64,000 bases of DNA from Rhodoferax sp. (GTDB taxonomy: Bacteria > Pseudomonadota > Gammaproteobacteria > Burkholderiales > Burkholderiaceae_C). The stretch is taken from contig NZ_JAUYQD010000061.1 in the NCBI RefSeq assembly GCF_030697375.1, positions 1-64,000 of the forward strand. Direction: 5' to 3'. Of this stretch, positions 32,364 to 39,484 are shown piece after piece; position 1 is the stretch's first letter, and the number at the start of each line of letters is the position of its first letter. Both the position numbers and the translations under genes were made by a program. The notes below the pieces were generated by a model. The model made no database searches, was not told the origin of the DNA, and was given only the letters and a program-made list of their open reading frames with translations.

Positions 32364-33101
32364 ATGAATAGAGCGGAGTTTTCGATAAGGACCCAGACTG
32401 ATGGCGTGCTGCGGCTGGATCGCGCGGTGCTGATCTACCACGGTGCATCGGGCAGCGCCTTTGCGACCGTGCATGCGGTCGAGGACGCGGACGGCGAGGC
32501 GGTGATCGGGGCGGGACAGGCGATGACGCCGCGCGCCGCCATCGATCTGGCGCGGGCGCTGAGCAAGAGCGTGTCGCATGCCGGCTTCCTGCCGGAGACC
32601 GTGCTCTACACGGACGGCGACCTGTTGGTGTGGTGGTTGCCACCGGGCAAACGGCACATCGCGTTCCGCACCGAAGGCCACGAGGAACAGATGGGCGCGG
32701 TCGAGCGCGGCGAGACGGTGCCGCAGCCCGGGTTGGTGTTTGCGGCCTCGAGCCGGGCCTGGAAGGTGTGGGCCGTCAAGGGCAGCGCCCGGCCCGTGCC
32801 CACCACACTGCTGTACCAGGCCCCGTACTTCAACGTGTACGCCAACGGCGACATCTGCCAGGGCAACGTGCCCGTGCCCGAGGGCACCACCGCAGAGAAG
32901 ATCGGTGCGTGGAACGACGCTTTCTTGCGCTCGTACTTCACCCACCCCAACGCCCAGGGCAAGCTCGTGAGCTATCGCGGCGGCGCCTATGCGTTCTGGC
33001 GCGACATGCTGGACGGGAAGTTCAAGCGTTTCCCCGAGCGCGTTCTGGTGGACTCGAAGAGCACGCTTGGGGCACTGCTCGGCATGAAGGAGGTCGTGTG
33101 A
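32364..33101 (+). CDS. PRTRC system protein B (E2-like)
   Basis: 245 aa from the ATG at 32364 with GAGGTGG upstream; a GTG at 32337 overlapping the protein F stop would add nine residues. The segment YFNVYANGDICQGNVPVPEG around Cys165 resembles the active-site loop of E2 ubiquitin-conjugating enzymes (HPNxxxNGxICLxxL). N-terminal strands (LRLDRAVLIYHG, LVWWLPPGKRHIAF) fit a modified UBC fold. Aravind and colleagues described E2-like proteins in bacterial gene neighbourhoods with ThiF and JAB domains. The predicted role is to receive protein C from ThiF as a thioester. Protein A follows with an overlapping TGATG. Confidence 0.8.
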   Translation: MNRAEFSIRTQTDGVLRLDRAVLIYHGASGSAFATVHAVEDADGEAVIGAGQAMTPRAAIDLARALSKSVSHAGFLPETVLYTDGDLLVWWLPPGKRHIAFRTEGHEEQMGAVERGETVPQPGLVFAASSRAWKVWAVKGSARPVPTTLLYQAPYFNVYANGDICQGNVPVPEGTTAEKIGAWNDAFLRSYFTHPNAQGKLVSYRGGAYAFWRDMLDGKFKRFPERVLVDSKSTLGALLGMKEVV

Positions 33102-33793
33102 TGGACCTTCGCGATGTCGCACTGCAAACGGCCTGTCCGCTGGTCGCCGCGCCGCGCTTCGGCGGACTGCCCGACATGCCCAACGGCCAGCGCGTGATCA
33201 TGGCGGCCAACGGCGTGTTCGTGCAGATCAAGCTGGACTGGCTGGACTGCGTGCAGCGCCTGATGCCCTCCGTCCCCGGCATGCCCCTGCCCTATGGACA
33301 GGTGCACGAACGCATCGCCTTCTCGTTCGGCGTGTTGCCGATTCGTCTCATCGAGGCCTTCGTGAAGCAGGGACGGTGGGGGCTTCCCGATGAAGTGGCC
33401 GGTGCCCTGATCTACTCGCGCAGCACGCGCACCCTGCGCCTGGAGATGTGCGAGGCGGTGCGAAGCTCACCGACCCACATCGACTATCGGATGCCGGCGC
33501 TGGCCGATGACGAGACGGTGGCGGTGGACCTGCACACCCACGGTCAAGGCTCACCGTTCTGGTCGGACGACGACAACAGAGACGACCAGGGCATCAAGGT
33601 CGCTGGTGTCTTTGGATGCCTGCACCACGACCAGCCCAGGGCCGAGTTCCGCTTGGCCCTCAACGGCTTGTATAGGGCGCTGCCGCACCCTTGGCAGGCG
33701 GCGGAGCAAGTGGCCGAGGACCACCGGGAGGACGCACTTGAGACGGGCGTCCTGCGAAAGATACTGAGCCTGTTGCACAGAGCGAGGGGCTGA
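33101..33793 (+). CDS. PRTRC system protein A (JAMM protease)
   Basis: 230 aa, ATG at 33101 after AAGGAGG; the start overlaps the protein B stop. The C-terminal half is a JAMM/MPN+ metalloprotease: Glu98 in PDEVAGALIYS, then His145-x-His147-x7-Ser155-xx-Asp158 within DLHTHGQGSPFWSDDD, a complete catalytic zinc site. The N-terminal part (RFGGLPDMPNGQRVIMAANGVFVQIKLDWL) is specific to PRTRC. JAMM enzymes cleave isopeptide or linear bonds after ubiquitin-like C termini. Here the natural substrates would be protein C precursors or conjugates. Confidence 0.87.
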   Translation: MDLRDVALQTACPLVAAPRFGGLPDMPNGQRVIMAANGVFVQIKLDWLDCVQRLMPSVPGMPLPYGQVHERIAFSFGVLPIRLIEAFVKQGRWGLPDEVAGALIYSRSTRTLRLEMCEAVRSSPTHIDYRMPALADDETVAVDLHTHGQGSPFWSDDDNRDDQGIKVAGVFGCLHHDQPRAEFRLALNGLYRALPHPWQAAEQVAEDHREDALETGVLRKILSLLHRARG

Positions 33794-33795
33794 AC

Positions 33796-34611
33796 GTGGA
33801 ACATCGGATCGACAGGGCATTGCTGGACCGGCGCGTCGCCCTCCACTTGATCGGCGTCGGTGGCAACGGCGCACAGATGGCAGCGTGTCTCGCGCGTCTG
33901 GACATCGCGATGAAGGCGCTCGGGCATCCCTACGGGTTGCACGTCACGGCCTTCGACGCGGACCGCGTGAGCGAAGCCAACGTCGGTCGCCAACTCTACA
34001 GCCCCGCCGACGTGGGGCGATTCAAGGCGCTGGTGACGATCCATCGCCTCAACCAGTTCTACGGCTTGGACTGGACGGCCCATCCGGTCCGCTACGAGGA
34101 CTACCAGCGCGCACGAAGAATGCACCTGGATGCTGACATCCTGATCAGTTGCGTCGACAGCCGGGCGGCGCGTCGCGCGATCCACGCCCAGGTGTTTCAT
34201 CCGCATAGCAACTATCGTTACTGGCTGGACCTCGGCAACACCGAATCGACCGCGCAGGTGGTGCTCGGCCAAGCGCCCAAGCGAACCGGGTCGGTCGAGG
34301 GCGCGCCGCACCTGCCCTGCGTCACCGAACTGTTCCCCGAACTGCTGGACGAGACCGTGCCGGACGACAACCGCCCGTCATGTTCGGTGCGCGTGTCGCT
34401 GGCCTCGCAGGGGCTCTTCGTCAACGATGTCGCGGTGCGCTTCGCGGCGCAACTGCTCTACGAGTTGTTCTCCAGGGGTGGCATCTCGGAGCACGGCGTG
34501 ATGGTCAACCTGGACTCGAAGCGCAGCGGCCCGATCGAAGTCGATCCAAAGACGTGGCAGCGCTTCGGGTACGTGCAGGCCACCGAGGAGGAAGCCATTC
34601 ACGCAGGCTGA
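33796..34611 (+). CDS. PRTRC system ThiF-family (E1-like) protein
   Basis: 271 aa from a GTG start. E1-like Rossmann fold: GVGGNG at 20-25, acidic strand end FDADRVSEANVGRQ (Asp54/56, Asn62, Arg65, Gln66), LISCVDSRAARR, then possible catalytic cysteines at 175 (LPCVTEL) and 196 (PSCSVR). ThiF/MoeB/E1 enzymes adenylate the C-terminal Gly of a ubiquitin-like protein. The obvious partner is protein C. The C-terminal part (GLFVNDVAVRFAAQLLYELFSRGG) is a typical E1-like dimer helix. It closes the core PRTRC operon, 2 bp after protein A. Confidence 0.9.
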   Translation: MEHRIDRALLDRRVALHLIGVGGNGAQMAACLARLDIAMKALGHPYGLHVTAFDADRVSEANVGRQLYSPADVGRFKALVTIHRLNQFYGLDWTAHPVRYEDYQRARRMHLDADILISCVDSRAARRAIHAQVFHPHSNYRYWLDLGNTESTAQVVLGQAPKRTGSVEGAPHLPCVTELFPELLDETVPDDNRPSCSVRVSLASQGLFVNDVAVRFAAQLLYELFSRGGISEHGVMVNLDSKRSGPIEVDPKTWQRFGYVQATEEEAIHAG

Positions 34612-34678
34612 GGCAGCGGCGTTGATGGAATTGATGAAGATGTATAGAATGTCATCTGTTTCATCGGAGATCGATGCA

Positions 34679-35374
34679 ATGAGCAAGTCCTCTTCTCAGG
34701 CGGCACTGCCCGGCGACGTGCTGTCGTTTCAGCCCTGGACGCCGAGCGCGGCGCAGGCACGGGCCGAGCCCGCCCCGGAAAAATCCAGCCATTCGTACCT
34801 GCTGCAGGTGCACAGCGACGCCATGTCGCGGGTCCTGGAAGCCGTCATGCCCATGCTGGACCGCGTGCTGTCGCAGAAGACGGCTGAGGTTCGCGAGCAG
34901 AAACTGGAAGAGTTGGTCGACTTCATCGCCGGGCAGATGGTGGTGCCGAGCCGGATCGACACGAAGATGGCGCAGCGGCTTGCGGCTCGGCACGCCCGGG
35001 TCCTGAACGAGTTCGGTTTTGCCACGGCCGAGCAGTTGGCTGACGCGAACCAGTCACGCGCTGCAAACCGCAGCGCGCTGGCCGACAACTGGAAGAAGCG
35101 ACGCCAGGTGTTCGCGGTGCGCCATCGCGACGAATCCGGCCGGCCCCGGGAAGTCTTTCCGCTGTTCCAGTTCGAGGACCACAAGCCGATCAAGGTGGTC
35201 CAGTCGATCCTCGAAGCCTTCGGCGAGCACAAGGCACCCTGGAAGCTCGCGCTGTGGTTTGCCTCGAACAACGGCTGGCTGCCGGGGCAGGCCCGCCCGG
35301 TCGACCTGCTGGAATCGGCACCGGACGCGGTTGTGCAGGCGGCCCGGCGCGACGCGGCCGGGAGCGCGGCTTGA
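34679..35374 (+). CDS. Xre/MbcA/ParS-type antitoxin, extended form
   Basis: 231 aa from the ATG at 34679 (GGAG upstream, spacing 9); upstream ATGs in frame lack a ribosome-binding site. The C-terminal 60 residues (VQSILEAFGEHKAPWKLALWFASNNGWLPGQARPVDLLESAPDAVVQAARRD) match the toxin-binding DUF2384 domain of Xre-RES pairs. The N-terminal part is longer than in the usual antitoxins: a disordered stretch, then helices with MPMLDRVLSQKTAEVREQKLEELVDFIAGQM and a probable DNA-binding region ARVLNEFGFATAEQLADANQSRAANRSALADNW. It overlaps the RES gene by 4 bp. It should repress the pair and neutralise the toxin, securing maintenance of the element. Confidence 0.82.
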   Translation: MSKSSSQAALPGDVLSFQPWTPSAAQARAEPAPEKSSHSYLLQVHSDAMSRVLEAVMPMLDRVLSQKTAEVREQKLEELVDFIAGQMVVPSRIDTKMAQRLAARHARVLNEFGFATAEQLADANQSRAANRSALADNWKKRRQVFAVRHRDESGRPREVFPLFQFEDHKPIKVVQSILEAFGEHKAPWKLALWFASNNGWLPGQARPVDLLESAPDAVVQAARRDAAGSAA

Positions 35375-36018
35375 GTTGTCGAGCGCCGGGACCGAAGCTC
35401 GACCTGCTGATCGAGCCATGGCCTGCGGGGCAGGCGATCCATGTGATCCACGATGCGGCGTTCGAACCCGAGAGCTTCAATCCGGGCATCGACGCTGGCG
35501 GCACGCTGCGCAACCCGACTCGGTTTGCGCCGATTCGCGATAGCGCGGGTCGCGTCGTGCCCTACCTGTACGGCGGCTCATCGCGTGACTGCGCGATCTT
35601 CGAGACCGTGTTCCACAACGTGCCGATCGACGCGCCGGACAAGTTCGTGGACCTGGACGATTTCGCGAATCGCGCGCACGGGCGGATCGTGCCCAACCGC
35701 GACTTGCAATTGGTCAACCTGACCACGGATGGATTGCACCGCCTGAAGATGCCGAAGGCCGAGTTGATCACGAGCCCGCCCATCGACTACCTCGATACAG
35801 CGCGCTGGGCTGAAGCGATCCACCACCAGCGTCCCGACGTGGACGGCTTGTTCTGGATGTCACGGCAACGCGATCGTGATCAGGCGCTGGTGCTGTTCGG
35901 GGATCGCGCAGCCGCAGCGCTCACGGGCACGCGCATGGGCACCGCGCTGCGAGGCAACGACGTGCTGCGCCAGGCCATCCTGACCTTGGCCTTGCGCGTG
36001 GGCATCGATGCGTCGTGA
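35371..36018 (+). CDS. RES-domain toxin
   Basis: 215 aa from a TTG start at 35371 overlapping the antitoxin stop (TTGA). RES signature residues are present in order: Arg51 (NPTRFAPI), the LYGGSS loop, Glu78 (CAIFETVFHNV) and Ser164 (LFWMSRQ). The fold is ART-like. Known RES toxins either degrade NAD+ or ADP-ribosylate Prs. With the upstream Xre/DUF2384 gene it forms a type II toxin-antitoxin pair. It sits directly behind the PRTRC operon, and the host NAD biosynthesis genes lie in the same window. Confidence 0.88.
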   Translation: MSCRAPGPKLDLLIEPWPAGQAIHVIHDAAFEPESFNPGIDAGGTLRNPTRFAPIRDSAGRVVPYLYGGSSRDCAIFETVFHNVPIDAPDKFVDLDDFANRAHGRIVPNRDLQLVNLTTDGLHRLKMPKAELITSPPIDYLDTARWAEAIHHQRPDVDGLFWMSRQRDRDQALVLFGDRAAAALTGTRMGTALRGNDVLRQAILTLALRVGIDAS

Positions 36019-36095
36019 CGAGTCATCGATGTGCGCGGTGCGCGTGCAGGAATGGCGACTCTGCCGCCGCGAAAACTTCGCGACAATTCAGCTCC

Positions 36096-36581
36096 ATGAA
36101 AATTCCCAAACGAATCGCCGATGGGGCGGACCTGAGCGCGATCGAGGTACGTCGAAGCGACGTCCACGGAAAGGGCGTCTTTGCGCTGCGCAATCTGCGT
36201 GCCGGCGAGGTGATCGGGCACTACGCGGGCCGGCGCTACGGACCCGACGACACCCACCCTGGCTGGAACGACCAACTCACCTACTTGTTCGGGCTGTCGG
36301 ACGGGTCCGTCATCGACGGCGCCCAGGGCGGCAACGCGACGCGGCACATCAACCACGCCTGCATACCCAATGTCGAGGCTGTCGAACGCCGAGCCGCCGA
36401 TGACGAGTTGTCGATAGTTGTTCGGACGGTTCGCGCGCTTCGCGCCGGCGACGAATTGTTCCTGGACTACGCGCTCGTGATCGACGGCGACGACCCGGCG
36501 GACTATCCGTGCGCTTGTGGCACAGACGCATGCAGGGGAACCATGGCCGCGCCCGCCGCGATGACGGCGTTGGCGGCCTGA
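36096..36581 (+). CDS. SET-domain protein lysine methyltransferase
   Basis: 161 aa, essentially one SET domain. SAM/Lys-site motifs: HGKGVFALRNLRAGEVIGHY (GxG at 25-27), NHACIPN at 86-92, ELFLDYAL with Tyr125, and a post-SET-like CACGTDAC cysteine trio (139, 141, 146). Bacterial SET proteins methylate lysines of chromatin or ribosomal proteins. Here a neighbouring SWIB protein and the Lys-rich HU of the same element are possible substrates, which is inference. The start at 36096 is chosen because it gives the canonical N-terminal strand. It lies 78 bp after the RES gene. Confidence 0.9.
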   Translation: MKIPKRIADGADLSAIEVRRSDVHGKGVFALRNLRAGEVIGHYAGRRYGPDDTHPGWNDQLTYLFGLSDGSVIDGAQGGNATRHINHACIPNVEAVERRAADDELSIVVRTVRALRAGDELFLDYALVIDGDDPADYPCACGTDACRGTMAAPAAMTALAA

Positions 36582-36605
36582 GTTCACGCCGGGATCAGAG
36601 GACCG

Positions 36606-36965
36606 TTAGCTCAGGTGCGCGTTCACGAGCTTGGTCATTTCGAACATCGTGACCTGGCGTTTGTCGAACACGGCGAAGAGCTTGTCATCGGCATTGATGA
36701 GCGTGCGGTTCTGCTCGTCTTGAAGCTTGTGTGCCTTGATGTAGTCCCATAGTCGTTTGGTGACCTCCGTGCGCGGAATGGGATCGGCGCCGACGACAGC
36801 AGCCAGAACCGGGCTGATCGTCATCGGTTTCGCAAACGCCGGGTTTGGCGCCCGCTTCTTGCCTTCGGGTTGGGCTGCGGCGGATTTGGTGGCGATGGTC
36901 GTACTCCCTGAAGTGTGCGGAACGGGCGTGCGGCGGGAACCGACTGCCCGAAGGGGCCGAATCAT
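36606..36965 (-). CDS. SWIB/MDM2-domain protein
   Basis: 119 aa frame. Residues 40-115 form a SWIB domain: NPAFAKPMTISPVLAAVVG, PRTEVTKRLWDYIKAHKLQD, TLINADDKLFAVFDKRQVTMFEMTKLVNAHL. SWIB proteins occur in chlamydiae and many proteobacteria, often with histone-like tails; their role in bacteria is unclear but is probably chromosome-related. The start is odd: the AGGGAG ribosome-binding site at 36904-36909 is followed at the right spacing by ATC (36894-36896) where ATG would be expected, while the only in-frame ATG is 69 bases upstream at 36965. Either initiation is at ATC, or the start has been mutated. It is convergent with the SET gene. Confidence 0.8.
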   Translation of the reverse strand: MIRPLRAVGSRRTPVPHTSGSTTIATKSAAAQPEGKKRAPNPAFAKPMTISPVLAAVVGADPIPRTEVTKRLWDYIKAHKLQDEQNRTLINADDKLFAVFDKRQVTMFEMTKLVNAHLS

Positions 36966-37064
36966 ACGTGCGGCGCCTGCGATTCGTCGGCACGCACCGA
37001 CGAAGGTGTTGCTCGCGTGCCTTGCGTCGAAGGCCGGTCAAGGCGACGTGACTCCGGCTCCTGA

Positions 37065-38180
37065 TCATCGTCCGGCCTTGGCGTCGGTGGGCTCAGCTTC
37101 TGGCTGGCGACTGGGCACCCTGGTGCGCATAGCAACCGACTGACCTAAATAAGCACCAGACGCGCGTGTGCGCGAATGTCCGGCCAGCCGGGACACCGCC
37201 TGCCGAGCTGCCGCATCGGCTTCCGGCGATAGCACATCACCACCACGCACCGGCGGCGCATGGCCGGTCAGTGACTCGAAGTGATCGATCAAGGCCTCGT
37301 GGCGCAGGCCATGCGCCGTCACCCCGAGTTGCTTGAACGTGATGCCGAATTTCTCCAGCACATAGTCGAAGCGCCGAAGGTTCTTTTTCAGGTCGTTGGC
37401 GGGATCGCCCATGTGGGCGTCCCGGGTGCTCACCACTTGCTGAGCGAAGGCCAACGCGTCCGCACGGGCTGGCCGGTCGAGCGGGATGTGGCGAATGCGA
37501 CCGCCCTTGCCCTTGACCCACACATACCGATCCGCTGTCTGCTCTTCGTGCGGCAATCCGGTGTCGGCAAAGGCGACCGCGTTCTCATAGGGGCGGAACA
37601 GAACCGACTCCTTGCGACGCAAACCCATTGACTGGATCAGCCGCAGCGAAGCGCCGACGTATCGGTCGTACTCGCACACCTTGGCAATCAGCGCGTCGAT
37701 GTCCACGCCGTTCGCGGACCAACTCTTGTCGCGCTGCGCGTATTCGTGCCGCTGGTACTCCTCGACATTCAGGCCGTAGTACGCGGGCTCGCGCACGAAA
37801 CCGTTTTTGCCTGTCCACAAGCCCAGCCCCCGCAGAAAACTCAGGTAGGTCTGGATGGTGGCCGGCGCCAGGTGCTCCCGCTTCCACACCTGCACCATGG
37901 CGCGCAGGTGCTTCTGCCCGAGGTTGCGTGGGTCAGGCAGTTTCTTGAAGCCGGCTTTGTCGTTCAGGTCGCGGAAGAAGCGGCGCAGGAACTGGGCGCG
38001 CTCGTGCCGCGTCTTGTGCGACACGGTCTTGTCCAGCGAGGTGTGCTTGGCGTTGAAGAGCTCCAGCAGCACGTCCAGGACTTTGAGCGGTGCCGCCTTT
38101 CCCGGTCGATAGCGTTCGAGGATTTGCTGCGGGGTTTGACCCGACCAGCTTTGTCGGCGCAACGGTTGGTGCTGCGCCAT
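37065..38180 (-). CDS. Tyrosine recombinase ('integrase domain-containing' type)
   Basis: 371 aa from the ATG at 38180 (CGGGAG upstream); an ATG at 38270 with GGAG would add 30 Pro/Arg-rich residues. The N-terminal SAM-like core-binding domain (TRHERAQFLRRFFRDLNDK, LAPATIQTYLSFLRGLGLW) precedes the catalytic domain: SMGLRRKES (catalytic Arg), KGKGGRIRHIPLD, VTAHGLRHEA (His-x-x-Arg), RLAGHSRTRASGAYLG (His and Tyr nucleophile). It resembles recombinases carried with PRTRC cassettes rather than the P4-type integrase at 42321. It may resolve dimers or act at a second site. A perfect 8-bp GC hairpin sits in its leader at about 38293-38314. Confidence 0.87.
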   Translation of the reverse strand: MAQHQPLRRQSWSGQTPQQILERYRPGKAAPLKVLDVLLELFNAKHTSLDKTVSHKTRHERAQFLRRFFRDLNDKAGFKKLPDPRNLGQKHLRAMVQVWKREHLAPATIQTYLSFLRGLGLWTGKNGFVREPAYYGLNVEEYQRHEYAQRDKSWSANGVDIDALIAKVCEYDRYVGASLRLIQSMGLRRKESVLFRPYENAVAFADTGLPHEEQTADRYVWVKGKGGRIRHIPLDRPARADALAFAQQVVSTRDAHMGDPANDLKKNLRRFDYVLEKFGITFKQLGVTAHGLRHEALIDHFESLTGHAPPVRGGDVLSPEADAAARQAVSRLAGHSRTRASGAYLGQSVAMRTRVPSRQPEAEPTDAKAGR

Positions 38181-39484
38181 TCGGCCGGGACTCCCGGGTT
38201 CTTGGGGACGATCGCGAGTGGGCCGACAGGCAGGGCGATGAAAGGCGGGGCGAGAAGTGAGGTCAGACATGAGCTGTGCTCCGAGTTCGAATGCCCGCCG
38301 CCCGAACGGCGGGCAAGTGTTTCGATGAAGGTGGAATCGGGTGGGCCACCGGCAGGACGGATTCCGTCGCCCTTGCCGATGCGTGGTTCGTGTTTGAGCG
38401 CAGCCCGCGACCACGATCGTCGCTGCGCCTACCCAGGGGTTTTGCCGATCCGTGCATACGCACGGCCCGGCTCGGTCTTCCTTAAAAATGAAATGTTGTG
38501 ATCCGTCCCACTTGCGCATTTCGGCGGTCGCGGGGGTTGTGATGCCGGCACACCTCGAGGGCGCGACGATCGGCATCGGCGGCAAGGTCAGGCCTTGCAC
38601 GTCACTGGTGGATCAGTTCTGAATTCGTAGCGCCATCCACTCGCATGGGTCCACCCCTGACCGAAAGTCCAGGGCGGTGTCGAGTCTGTGAGCGAGGGCG
38701 CGCGGGGAGCCTAAGAAGGCAAACACAACCGCGCGATGCGTGGAACGCGTGCTCAAAGGATGGCGGGAACATCGGTGCGACATCAGGTGCCGACCGGAGG
38801 ATCGAAGGCGGCGGCGCGTTTCAGGAACGCCCGGCGATGAACGCTGGCAGAGCCACGGCACATGCACTACGAAGAAGACCTCGGGGCCGCTGCCTCGAAG
38901 GGTGACGGCCGATCCGGTTCGAGACCGGAGCTTGAAGGGCAGGTAACGACTGCGACGCCTTTTGCTCCATCAGGAGCATGGCCAGGACGGCCATCGGGAA
39001 ACCGTAGTTGACGCCGATGATCGCGATGGGTCAAGCAGGCACCGCCGCAATCTGCCCGATTTCGCGGGGGTTGCGTGTGGCGAATTCGGGTGTCGGGATG
39101 AGCGCTTGAGCCGTGCTTATTTTCCGGGAGGGGATGGGAGCGAGGCCGCATGCGGGGTTGACAAGGGAAAGTGCTGCCTCTGGTCCAGAGCGGAACCTTC
39201 TGGCCGTGCCGACGGGTCGGCACCGGTCGGCGGTGGTGGAGCCCTTCCGGACCGCGACAGGGGTTGACGAGCCGCATTCGGGTGAGACCGTAGCTCGACA
39301 CGCAAGCCTCTCCGAAGCGCAAAAAAGCACGCTGCTCTCGTTCGGATGCGAACCGACGACGCTGCAGTCGGACCCAGGTCCGAGCTGGTCGCGATATCGA
39401 GCGTTTTGGAGGGGTGTTCTGCGTGGACGCGTCGCATCGACATGTTGATGCTGACCACCTTGAACTTCAAAACGGAGCTCTTCC
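38181..39484. other. 1.3-kb non-coding region upstream of PRTRC protein D
   Basis: No gene is supported. It contains the GCCCGCCG/CGGCGGGC hairpin near 38300, the third identical copy of the 22-bp repeat at 38938-38959, and short hairpins CCGGTtcgagACCGG (near 38913) and GCTCCatcaGGAGC (38964). The position directly before a ParM-like actin gene is where centromere sites (parC) of type II partition systems usually lie. No iterated array was found by eye. Confidence 0.5.
38938..38959. repeat. Intergenic 22-bp repeat, copy 3
   Basis: Identical over 22 bp to the copies at 18174 and 21331, with core GCAGGTAACGACTGC. It is followed after TTTT by the hairpin GCTCC-atca-GGAGC. It lies between the recombinase (-) and protein D (+). 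Confidence 0.75.

Noticed and set aside
38600..39484. Several 60-150 codon frames upstream of PRTRC D
   Set aside because: No ribosome-binding sites, no motifs, and composition of non-coding high-GC DNA.
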